Part shown: in pieces, positions 1 to 8,380 of the stretch
Layout of the letters: the number at the start of each line of letters is the position of its first letter
Numbering within the stretch: the first letter of the stretch is position 1
Assembly: GCA_043782365.1 (NCBI GenBank)
Contig: JAYWAO010000558.1
Location: 1 to 8,432, forward strand
From: CAIWCD01 sp043782365
Lineage (GTDB): Bacteria > Myxococcota > Myxococcia > Myxococcales > 40CM-4-68-19
Direction: 5' to 3'
DNA length: 8,432 bases
The notes under the pieces: model-generated
Told to the model about the DNA's origin: nothing
The model's database searches: none
Seen by the model: only the letters and a program-made list of their open reading frames with translations
Program-made: the position numbers and the translations under genes

Positions 1-117
1 TGCCTCCGTTCCTGGCGGGGCTCCGCCGCGAATCAAGCCGCGCCGCGTAAGTCGCATTGAACGCGCTGGCCTTGCAAGCCTTGCGCGGAGGCAAGGACTC
101 TGGTCACCTTCGCGCCC
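1..117. other. Non-coding leader upstream of glgP
   Basis: I see no supported gene here; the glgP frame is closed by a TGA at 58-60. Two small inverted repeats are visible. One is GGCGG (14-18) with CCGCC (23-27) around a 4-base loop; no T-run follows, so it is not a clear terminator. The other is CCTTGC (79-84) with GCAAGG (91-96) around a 6-base loop, and a second CCTTGC copy (70-75) could pair with the same right arm. The only purine-rich Shine-Dalgarno-like stretch, GGAGG (87-91), lies in this second structure but is 26 bases from the glgP ATG, too far for normal use. I found no convincing -35/-10 pair. The region probably holds the promoter and 5' leader of the glgP operon, or the tail of an upstream gene that cannot be judged from here. 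Confidence 0.4.
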
Positions 118-2577
<2,460 letters not shown>

Positions 2578-2586
2578 GTCGGCCAA

Positions 2587-3600
2587 ATGGAATCGGAATC
2601 GGTCACTGCCCGCCCTGCCTCGCTCCGCCCCGATGGGCGCAGGCTCGACGTGCTCTGCCTCGGCGAGGTGCTGGTCGACCTCTTGCCCGACCGGCGCGGC
2701 CGGCTGCGCGACTGTGACGCGTTCGCCGTTCACTCGGGCGGCGCGCCGGCCAACGTGGCGGTGGGGCTCGCGCGCCTGGGGCGGCGCACCGGGTTCACCG
2801 GCGTGCTCGGCGACGACGAGTTCGGCCGCCTGCTCGAGCGCAGGCTCTCGGCCGAGGGCATCGCCTGCGACTTCCGCTTCACCAAGGAGGCGCCGACGGG
2901 CATGTGGTTCATCGCGCTCGACGCCGCCGGCAACCGCAGCTTCTTCACGCCCACGGGCGCGAGCAGCGCGGACAAGCGGCTGGGGCTCGCCGACGTGCGG
3001 CGCGCGCCGATCGCCGAGACGGCGTGGCTGCACACGGGCTCGTCGTGTCACATCCTGCCCGAGGCGCAGGAGGCGCTGATCGCGGCCCTCACCGCGGCGC
3101 GCGCGGTGGGCACGCGCACCTCGTGCGATCCCAACGTGCGCGCGCACCTCTGGAAGGATCTGGCGGATCTCAGGGCGCTCTGCGCGCGAGCGTTCGCCCT
3201 CTGCGACCTGGTGAAGCTCTCCGATGAGGAGGCCGCGCTGGTGCTCGGTGAGACCGAGCCGGAGCGGATGCTCGGCAGGCTGGTGGACGGCTTCGGGGTG
3301 AAGCTCGCCTGCATCACGCTCGGGCCCAAGGGCGCGGTCGCCCGCGCGGGCAGCGAGCGGCTCGAGGTGCTGGCGCCCAAGGTGGAGGTGCAGGACACCA
3401 CCGGCGCGGGCGACGGCTTCGTCGCGGGCCTGCTCTCGCGGCTCTCCGCGCCAGACGCCCCGGCGCTCGAGGAGTGGAGCGGGCCCAGGCTGCACGCGGC
3501 CTTGCGGCTTGCCTGCGCGGTCGGGAGCCGGGTCTGCACGCAGCCAGGGGCCACCGCGGCGCTGCCCACGGCGGCCGAGGCCGAGGGGCTGGCACCGTGA
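2587..3600 (+). CDS. PfkB/ribokinase-family sugar kinase, probably fructokinase-like
   Basis: This is an ATP-dependent sugar kinase of the PfkB (ribokinase) superfamily, 337 residues, typical length. The core starts at about residue 20 (LDVLCLGEVLVDLLPD). The N-terminal signature SGGAPANVAVGLARLG (residues 50-65) is followed by a GDDEFGRLL block. DPNVR (181-185), VKLSDEE (209-215) and TLGPKG (244-249) follow. The C-terminal signature DTTGAGDGF (270-278) carries the catalytic base D276 and the GAGD anion hole. These blocks resemble fructokinases (fructose to fructose-6-phosphate), but 2-keto-3-deoxygluconate or other PfkB kinases share much of the pattern, so the substrate is inferred. ATG 2587 lies 9 bases after the glgP stop; a weak AGG (2576-2578) overlapping that stop is the only Shine-Dalgarno candidate, which suggests translational coupling. 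The stop overlaps the next gene's GTG by 4 bases. The product plausibly feeds hexose phosphate into glycolysis alongside the glucose-1-phosphate from GlgP. Confidence 0.9.
   Translation: MESESVTARPASLRPDGRRLDVLCLGEVLVDLLPDRRGRLRDCDAFAVHSGGAPANVAVGLARLGRRTGFTGVLGDDEFGRLLERRLSAEGIACDFRFTKEAPTGMWFIALDAAGNRSFFTPTGASSADKRLGLADVRRAPIAETAWLHTGSSCHILPEAQEALIAALTAARAVGTRTSCDPNVRAHLWKDLADLRALCARAFALCDLVKLSDEEAALVLGETEPERMLGRLVDGFGVKLACITLGPKGAVARAGSERLEVLAPKVEVQDTTGAGDGFVAGLLSRLSAPDAPALEEWSGPRLHAALRLACAVGSRVCTQPGATAALPTAAEAEGLAP
3583..3588 (+). promoter_or_regulatory. Ribosome-binding site for the HCCA isomerase gene
   Basis: GAGGGG lies 8 bases before GTG 3597, inside the last codons of the sugar kinase. 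It supports the GTG start over an ATG at 3474, which would lie more than 120 bases inside the kinase gene and add an unrelated Arg/Ala-rich N-terminus. Confidence 0.6.
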
Positions 3601-4211
3601 GCGCGCCCACGCTGGAGCTCTGGTTCGACTTCGCCAGCACCTACTCGTACCTCGCCGCCGAGCGCGCGCCGGCCCTCTGCGCGGCGTCGTGTGTGACACT
3701 TGTCTGGAGGCCGTTCCTGCTCGGCCCGGTCTTCACCGCGGAGCTGGGCATCAAGGACTCGCCCTTCAACGTGCAGAAGGCCCGCGGCCGCCACATGTGG
3801 CGCGACCTGGAGCGCCTCTGCCAGAAGCACGGGCTCCCCTGGAAGCGGCCCGGCGCGTTTCCCCGGAGCTCGCTGCTGGCTCTCCGCGTCGCCTGCGCCG
3901 CCGAGGGGCAGCCGTGGCTCGGCGCGTTCGTGCGAGGCGTGTACCAGGCCAACTTCGGAGAGGACAAAGACATCGGCACGCCCGAGGTGGTCGCCGGGGT
4001 GCTGCGCGCGCTCGGCGTCGAGGCAGCGCCGCTCCTCGAGGCCGCCGCGTCAGCGGAGGTGAAGGCGAAGCTGCGCGCCAACACCGAGGCGGCGCAGGAG
4101 GCGGGCTTCTTCGGCGCGCCGAGCCTGCTGGTGGCCGGCGAGCTGTTCTTCGGGCAGGACCGGCTCGAGGACGCGATCGCGTGGGCGCGGCGCACCACCG
4201 ACGCGCAGTAG
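3597..4211 (+). CDS. 2-hydroxychromene-2-carboxylate isomerase-family protein (DsbA fold, kappa-class GST-like)
   Basis: Read from GTG 3597 the protein has 204 residues, the usual family length, and starts just before the first thioredoxin-fold strand. The N-terminal FDFASTYSYLA (residues 10-20) corresponds to the family's FDF-x-S-P-Y-SYLA site; S14 is the likely glutathione-activating serine, with Thr replacing the common Pro at 15. WRPFLLG (37-43), the helical block MWRDLER (67-73), GLPW (79-82), FPRSSLLALR (88-97), and the C-terminal GAPSLLV (173-179) with LFFGQDRL (183-190) complete the pattern. There is no CxxC, so it is not a disulfide oxidase, and there is no signal peptide, so it should be cytoplasmic. 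Characterised members isomerise 2-hydroxychromene-2-carboxylate in naphthalene breakdown with glutathione; many genomic homologues have no known substrate. No other aromatic-degradation gene is nearby, so the true reaction is unknown. The 4-base GTGA overlap with the kinase stop points to coupled translation. Confidence 0.87.
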   Translation: MSAPTLELWFDFASTYSYLAAERAPALCAASCVTLVWRPFLLGPVFTAELGIKDSPFNVQKARGRHMWRDLERLCQKHGLPWKRPGAFPRSSLLALRVACAAEGQPWLGAFVRGVYQANFGEDKDIGTPEVVAGVLRALGVEAAPLLEAAASAEVKAKLRANTEAAQEAGFFGAPSLLVAGELFFGQDRLEDAIAWARRTTDAQ

Positions 4212-4227
4212 CCACGGAGCGAGTCGG
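4212..4227. other. Short convergent gap between isomerase and MFS stops
   Basis: Sixteen bases separate the TAG of the + strand isomerase gene from the TGA of the - strand MFS gene. There is no room for a hairpin-plus-T-run terminator in either direction, so transcripts may overlap at their 3' ends, or termination may be Rho-dependent or occur inside the opposing gene. Confidence 0.6.
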
Positions 4228-5469
4228 TCAGTCCCCCCCGGTCGAAGCGGCGGCCGCGCGCGTCCGCCCCACCACCAGCGCCAGGGCCGTCACCGCGGCC
4301 GCGCCGAGGCCCCACTCCCAGAGCAGCCCGTGGCTGATCAAGAGCCCGAAGAGCGCGGGCGCGGTGATCTGCCCGACCGACATCAGCGACTGCGTCAGCC
4401 CCAGCACCAAGCCCTGCTCGCCGCGGCCCACCCGCTGCGTGATCAGGCTGGTGAGCGAGGGGCGGAGCAGTCCGTTGCCGAAGGCGGAGACGGTGGCTGC
4501 GAGGAGCACCGTCGGCACCACGAAGGTGGCCGCGAGCAGCAGGTAGCCCGCCGTGGCCCCGGCGAACCCGGCGGCCACCAGCGCGCGCTCGCCGAACCGC
4601 TTCACCAGGCGGCCGATCAGCCCGCCCTGCAGGATGAGGCCGAGGAAGCCCGAGTAGGCGAAGACGAGGCCCACCTCTCGTGCGCCGAAGGGCACGCCGT
4701 GCCAGGTGAGCCTGCGCTCGGCGAAGAGCCCGAACCCCGAGGTAAAGGCCGCGAAGGCGAAGGTGAAGAGGAAGAACTGCAGGAGCAGCGTCGCCAGCGC
4801 GCGGTCGCGGAAGTAGACCGCATAGGCGCCCCAGTCGAGGAGCGCCAGCCGGCGACCGGCGGGCGGCGGCGGCGGCCTGTCCCCGGGTCCGCTCGCGGAG
4901 ACCGGCGGCGGGCTCGCCTCCGGGTGCGGAGGCGCCTTGGGCAGGAGCAGCGCGGTGCAGAGGATGCTGGTCAGCGAGAGCGCCGCCGCGAGGTAGACGG
5001 GCCAGTGGTAGCCGTACTGCGAGAGGAACCCGGAGACGCCGGGCCCCACCAGGAAGCCCAGGCCGAAGGCGATGCCGATCAGCGCGAACGACTTGGCGCG
5101 GTCCTTCGGCTCGGTGACGTCGGCGATGTACGCCTGCGCGAGCGAGAGGTTGCCGGCGGTGGCGCCGTCGATCACGCGGGAGACGAAGACCACCCAGAGC
5201 GCCTCTGCCCGCGCCAGCACCAGGAAGCCGATCAGCGTGCCCACCTGCGAGACGAGCAAGAGCGGCTTGCGGCCCGTCTTGTCGGAGAGCCGGCCGAGCA
5301 GCGGGCCCGAGATCAGCTGGCAGGCCGCGTACACCGAGGTGAGCAGGCCCGCCTGGAACGGCGTGGCCCCGAGCCGCTCCGCGTAGAATGGCAGGAGAGG
5401 GAGGATGAGGGTGAGGCCGAAGACGTCGACCAGCACGATGATGAAGATGGGCAGGAGCTTGCGGTGCAT
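4228..5469 (-). CDS. MFS drug efflux transporter, TetA-like DHA1 family
   Basis: This is a 413-residue inner-membrane protein with about 12 hydrophobic segments, predicted to be a proton-driven drug exporter. TM1 carries VDVFGLTLILPLLPFYAERLG (residues 14-34, motif D1-like, as in TetA-type proteins). Motif A, GRLSDKTGRK, spans 59-68 with D63. Motif B centres on R98, followed by DGATAGNLSLAQAYIADVT. Motif C, the antiporter signature, reads GFLVGPGVSG at 138-147. The cytoplasmic loop between TM6 and TM7 (about 177-215) is proline-rich, with five consecutive prolines at 199-203. The open frame continues upstream across the divergent MFS gene, but the homologous protein begins at MHRKLLPIFIIV, so I chose ATG 5469-5467. 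Its Shine-Dalgarno is poor. It is convergent with the isomerase gene and divergent from the second MFS gene. The substrate is unknown; resemblance to tetracycline exporters is at family level only and does not show resistance. Confidence 0.92.
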   Translation of the reverse strand: MHRKLLPIFIIVLVDVFGLTLILPLLPFYAERLGATPFQAGLLTSVYAACQLISGPLLGRLSDKTGRKPLLLVSQVGTLIGFLVLARAEALWVVFVSRVIDGATAGNLSLAQAYIADVTEPKDRAKSFALIGIAFGLGFLVGPGVSGFLSQYGYHWPVYLAAALSLTSILCTALLLPKAPPHPEASPPPVSASGPGDRPPPPPAGRRLALLDWGAYAVYFRDRALATLLLQFFLFTFAFAAFTSGFGLFAERRLTWHGVPFGAREVGLVFAYSGFLGLILQGGLIGRLVKRFGERALVAAGFAGATAGYLLLAATFVVPTVLLAATVSAFGNGLLRPSLTSLITQRVGRGEQGLVLGLTQSLMSVGQITAPALFGLLISHGLLWEWGLGAAAVTALALVVGRTRAAAASTGGD

Positions 5470-5542
5470 GGAGGGCTGCTCGCGTACCGCACGCCCGGCG
5501 CCGGGGCAAGGCGCGTTGGTGGTGCGTGTCCGCGCCTGCGCC

Positions 5543-5571
5543 ATTAGAACGGCCTGCGCTGCGCGTGTTAG
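5543..5571 (-). promoter_or_regulatory. Candidate sigma-70-type promoter for the - strand MFS gene
   Basis: On the - strand, CTAACA (5571-5566, 4 of 6 match to TTGACA) is followed after 17 bases by TCTAAT (5548-5543, 5 of 6 match to TATAAT). This would give a 5' leader of roughly 65 bases before ATG 5469. The element stands out against the GC-rich background. It overlaps the leader and the edge of the Shine-Dalgarno of the divergent MFS gene. The mismatch at the second -10 position is at a normally critical base, so this is a candidate only. Confidence 0.35.
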
Positions 5572-5577
5572 GAGAGG
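5570..5577 (+). promoter_or_regulatory. Ribosome-binding site of the + strand MFS gene
   Basis: AGGAGAGG precedes ATG 5584 with a 6-9 base spacing, one of the strongest Shine-Dalgarno sequences in the window. It fixes the start at 5584. Confidence 0.75.
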
Positions 5578-5583
5578 CGCTCC

Positions 5584-6885
5584 ATGTCCCGCAAGGAAGC
5601 GCCCGAGCTGACGATCGTGCTGCTGATCGCCGCCGTCCAGTTCGTCAACATCCTCGACTTCGTCATCGTCATGCCGCTCGGGCCCGACTTCGCGCGCGCG
5701 CTGGCGATCCCGGCGTCGAAGCTCGGCCAGATCGCGGGCGCCTACACGGCAGCGGCCGGCGTCGCGGGCCTCTTGGGCTCGCTCTTTCTCGACCGGTTCG
5801 ACCGCCGCAAGGCGCTCTTCGTCGCCATCCTCGGCCTGGTCTCGGGCACCGCGCTCTGCGGCTTCTCCGACCACCTCGCGCTCGCGCCCCCGCTGCAGGC
5901 GCTCGCGGGCACGGCGGACCTGCCGCCCGCGCTGGTGGCGCTCCTCGCGGGCCGCGTGGTCGCGGGGCTGTTCGGCGGCCCGGCGACCTCTCTCGCGTTC
6001 TCGGTGATCGCCGACACCGTGCCGGTCGAGCGCCGCGGCCGGGCCACCGGGATGGTGATGGGCGCGTTCTCGATCGCCGCGGTGTTCGGAGTGCCGGCGG
6101 GCCTCGAGCTGGCGCGGGTCGGCGGCTGGCGGCTGCCCTTCTTCGCCATCGCGGGCCTGGGCCTGGTGGTGGGCCTCTCGGCGGTCTTCCTCCTGCCGCC
6201 GATGACCGGGCACCTCGCGCAGGCCGGGGCGCGATCGACCACGGTGGTGGCCGACCTGCTGCGCCGGCCGATGGTGTGGCTCTCCTACGGCACCACCGCC
6301 ACCGTGATGATGGCGGGGTTCATCCTGATCCCGAACCTGTCGGCCTACCTGCAGGGCAACCTCGGCTATCCCCGCGCGCGCCTCGGGCTCCTCTATGCGG
6401 CGGGCGGGGTGATGTCGCTCGTCGTCACCCAGACGGGCGGCTGGCTGGTGGACCGCTTCGGCGCCGCGAGGATGGGCCTCTTGGGCACCCTGCTCTTCGC
6501 CGTGGTGTGCGCGGCCGGCCTCGCCACGGTGCCGCCGCTGCTCCCGGTGCTCGCCGTCTTCATGCTCTTCATGAGCGCGCTGGGGCTGCGCAACGTCTCG
6601 TACAACACGCTGGTCTCGCGCGTGCCGATGCCGTTCGAGCGGGCGCGGTTCATGTCGTTCCAGTCGGCGGTGCAGCACTTCGCGTCGGCGACGGCGGCCA
6701 TCTTGTCGGCGCGGATGCTCTCGGAGAAGGACGGCGCGCTGATCGGCTTTGCCACGGTGGCGAAGACCTCGATCGCGCTGTCCCTGGTGGTGGCGGCGCT
6801 GCTGTTCCTCCTCGAGCGCGCCGTGCTGCTGCGAGACGGGCGCGAGGCCAGGGCGGTGGTCCAGGCGCCGGCGGCGGCCTCGTGA
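5584..6885 (+). CDS. MFS transporter, DHA1/AraJ-like efflux permease
   Basis: This is a 433-residue inner-membrane major facilitator protein with about 12 hydrophobic segments. TM1 reads QFVNILDFVIVMPLGPDF (residues 19-36), typical of DHA1 exporters related to sugar- and drug-efflux permeases. Motif A appears as GSLFLDRFDRRK (65-76) with D70. The TM4 block AGRVVAGLFGGP (122-133) carries the motif B arginine R124, and GVPAG (169-173) matches the motif C-like turn of this subfamily. A conserved-looking segment in the C-terminal half includes VPMPFERARFMSFQSAVQH (347-365). The TM3-TM4 loop (about 95-117) looks longer than in many relatives. It is only distantly similar to the neighbouring - strand MFS protein, so they are not a recent duplication. 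The start is set by the Shine-Dalgarno at 5570-5577. It diverges from the first exporter and is followed 80 bases later by the MATE gene, possibly in one transcript. Substrate unknown. Confidence 0.92.
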   Translation: MSRKEAPELTIVLLIAAVQFVNILDFVIVMPLGPDFARALAIPASKLGQIAGAYTAAAGVAGLLGSLFLDRFDRRKALFVAILGLVSGTALCGFSDHLALAPPLQALAGTADLPPALVALLAGRVVAGLFGGPATSLAFSVIADTVPVERRGRATGMVMGAFSIAAVFGVPAGLELARVGGWRLPFFAIAGLGLVVGLSAVFLLPPMTGHLAQAGARSTTVVADLLRRPMVWLSYGTTATVMMAGFILIPNLSAYLQGNLGYPRARLGLLYAAGGVMSLVVTQTGGWLVDRFGAARMGLLGTLLFAVVCAAGLATVPPLLPVLAVFMLFMSALGLRNVSYNTLVSRVPMPFERARFMSFQSAVQHFASATAAILSARMLSEKDGALIGFATVAKTSIALSLVVAALLFLLERAVLLRDGREARAVVQAPAAAS

Positions 6886-6901
6886 GCGGGCCCACGCAGC
6901 C

Positions 6902-6906
6902 AGGAG
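6902..6906 (+). promoter_or_regulatory. Shine-Dalgarno of a possible leader mini-ORF
   Basis: AGGAG with a 5-base spacer precedes GTG 6912. It is too far (59 bases) from the MATE ATG at 6966 to serve that start directly, so if used it would initiate the short upstream frame. Confidence 0.4.
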
Positions 6907-6911
6907 AAGAA

Positions 6912-6959
6912 GTGACCGTCCACGGCACCGCAGATGTCGATGTGGACGTCAACGAATAG
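6912..6959 (+). CDS. Possible 15-codon leader ORF upstream of the MATE gene
   Basis: From GTG 6912 the frame encodes MTVHGTADVDVDVNE and stops at TAG 6957-6959. An in-frame GTG at 6882, overlapping the previous TGA as GTGA, would give 25 residues but has no Shine-Dalgarno. The peptide is acidic, with a repeated Asp-Val pattern, and matches nothing I know. The frame is the same as the MATE gene, with TAG and two proline codons between them. It could be a coupling leader that delivers ribosomes to the MATE start, or a chance ORF in GC-rich DNA. There is no run of a single rare or regulatory codon to suggest classic attenuation. Confidence 0.25.
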   Translation: MTVHGTADVDVDVNE

Positions 6960-6965
6960 CCTCCA

Positions 6966-8348
6966 ATGCACTCGCCCTCAGCGCCTCCGCCCCCCGACGC
7001 CGCCGCCTACCAGGGCCCCCTCGGCGAGCTCGCTGGCCTCTTCAAGCTCGCCGCCCCCATCGCCCTCGCGCAGGCGGGCCTGGCGCTGATGGGCGTGGTG
7101 GACACCGCCGTGGTGGGCCGCCTGGGCGCCGCTCCCCTCGCTGGCGCGGGCCTCGGCAACGGCCTCTTCTTCGCGCTGGCCCTCTTCGGCCTGGGCGCGA
7201 TGATGGGGTTCGACCCGCTCTTCTCGCAGGCGATCGGCGCTGGCCGCACCGGGCGCGTGCTGCAACTCTTGAAGCAGGCCCGCTGGCTGGCGCTCTTCGC
7301 CGCGCTCGTCGTGGCCGTCCCCGTGGCTGCGGTCACACTCTCCCTCCCGCTCCTCGGCGTCGAGCCCGAGGTGGCCCACTCGGCGCGCGGCCTGCTCTGG
7401 GCGCGGCTCCCGGGCCTCTTGCCGCTCTACCTCTTCACGGCGCTGCGCTCCTATCTGCAGGCGCGCGGCACGGTGCGCGCCGTCGTCCTGGCCACGGTGG
7501 TGGCGAACGTCGCCAACTTCCTGCTCGACCTCGTGCTGGTCTTCGGCCTGGGCCCCATCCCCAGCCTGGGCGCTGCCGGGAGCGGGCTCTCGACCACGCT
7601 CTGCACGGGCCTGCAGTGGCTCGTGCTGGAGGTGGCGCTGGGCAAGGCCGCGGCCGCTCCCGACGCGCCTCGGGGCCCGGTGAAGGGAGACCTGCTCGCG
7701 GCCCTGCGGGTGGGCTTGCCGTTCGGGCTGCAGATGGCGGCCGAGACCGGCGTCTTCGCGCTGGTGGCGCTCCTCGCGGCGCGGCTCGGCACCCTGCAGA
7801 TGGCCGCGCACCAGGTGGCGATCTCGCTGGCGTCGTTCACCTTCTGCTTCGCGGTCGGCGTGGGGAACGCGGGCGGCGTGCGGGTCGGCTGGGCGGTGGG
7901 CGCGCTCGACCCCTCCGGAGCGCGGCGACGCGGGCTCTGGGCATTCGCGGGCGGCGCGGCGATCATGTCGGTCTCGGCGCTGGGCTTCTGGCTCTTCCCC
8001 GGGCCGCTGGCGCGGCTGATCAGCGACCAGCCCGACGTCGTCGCGCAGAGCGGCCCGCTCCTCGCCGTGGCGGCGGCGTTCCAGATCGTCGACGGCGTGC
8101 AGGCAGTGGGCGCGGGCGTGCTGCGCGGCGCGGGGGACACCAAGGCTTCGCTGCTGGCGAACCTCGTCGGCCACTGGGTGGTGGGGCTCCCGGTGGCGCT
8201 GGAGCTTGGCTACCGGCGGGGGATGGGCGTGGTAGGCCTCTGGTGGGGCCTCTCGGCGGGCCTCGCGGCGGTGGCGCTGGTGCTGTTTGCGAGATTTTGG
8301 ATCCTCTCCTCCCGCGGGCTGCACCCCGTTGTAGACTCGGTGGCTTGA
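6966..8348 (+). CDS. MATE-family multidrug/cation antiporter, NorM-like
   Basis: This is a 460-residue inner-membrane protein of the MATE (multidrug and toxic compound extrusion) family, normal length, with two six-helix halves. It is expected to export cationic drugs or metabolites in exchange for sodium or protons. After a proline-rich, likely disordered N-terminus (1-18), the first half opens with LFKLAAPIALAQAGLALMG (25-43) and VDTAVVGRLG. P31 and D46 match conserved TM1 positions; D46 is the likely equivalent of D36 in Vibrio NorM. E260 in MAAETGVFALVALLAARLG matches the NorM TM7 glutamate, and D376 in FQIVDGVQ probably matches the TM10 aspartate. Charged coupling sites of both halves therefore look intact. 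QARGTVRAVVLATVVANVANF and VLRGAGDTK resemble family blocks at matching places in the two halves. ATG 6966 is the first start after an in-frame TAG at 6957-6959, and no Shine-Dalgarno precedes it (CCTCC lies there instead). It follows the MFS gene by 80 bases. Substrate unknown. Confidence 0.93.
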   Translation: MHSPSAPPPPDAAAYQGPLGELAGLFKLAAPIALAQAGLALMGVVDTAVVGRLGAAPLAGAGLGNGLFFALALFGLGAMMGFDPLFSQAIGAGRTGRVLQLLKQARWLALFAALVVAVPVAAVTLSLPLLGVEPEVAHSARGLLWARLPGLLPLYLFTALRSYLQARGTVRAVVLATVVANVANFLLDLVLVFGLGPIPSLGAAGSGLSTTLCTGLQWLVLEVALGKAAAAPDAPRGPVKGDLLAALRVGLPFGLQMAAETGVFALVALLAARLGTLQMAAHQVAISLASFTFCFAVGVGNAGGVRVGWAVGALDPSGARRRGLWAFAGGAAIMSVSALGFWLFPGPLARLISDQPDVVAQSGPLLAVAAAFQIVDGVQAVGAGVLRGAGDTKASLLANLVGHWVVGLPVALELGYRRGMGVVGLWWGLSAGLAAVALVLFARFWILSSRGLHPVVDSVA

Positions 8349-8369
8349 ACCCGCTGCAGGCACCGCCCC

Positions 8370-8374
8370 AGGAG
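8370..8374 (+). promoter_or_regulatory. Ribosome-binding site of the truncated 3'-edge gene
   Basis: AGGAG with a 6-base spacer precedes TTG 8381. It is the main support for a TTG start of the partial gene at the right edge. Confidence 0.5.
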
Positions 8375-8380
8375 TCTTCC

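Larger units (their letters stand above)
5470..5583. promoter_or_regulatory. Divergent intergenic region between two MFS exporters
   Basis: This 114-base gap must hold the promoters of both divergently transcribed exporters. It contains the most AT-rich patch nearby (around 5543-5550 and 5566-5570). The best promoter candidate fires toward the - strand gene and is listed separately. I could not find a well-spaced -35/-10 pair for the + strand gene, nor a clear operator palindrome. No regulator gene adjoins it in this window. Confidence 0.45.

Noticed and set aside
14..27. GGCGG/CCGCC hairpin as a transcription terminator
   Set aside because: Only a 5-base stem with no following T-run on either strand.
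3474..3596. ATG 3474 as start of the isomerase-family gene
   Set aside because: It would place 41 unrelated residues before the fold, inside the kinase gene; GTG 3597 has a Shine-Dalgarno and gives the usual length.
5470..6678. Upstream extension of the - strand MFS gene to 816 residues
   Set aside because: The extension is antisense to the real + strand MFS gene and is a low-complexity Arg/Glu/His sequence; the MFS homology starts right at ATG 5469.
6881..6896. CGTG...CACG inverted repeat around GGGCCC after the MFS stop, as an operator or terminator
   Set aside because: Only four outer base pairs with interior mismatches and no T-run; expected by chance in this composition.
6978..8363. 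461-residue - strand open frame antisense to the MATE gene
   Set aside because: Highly charged, low-complexity translation with no domain, opposite a clear MATE gene.
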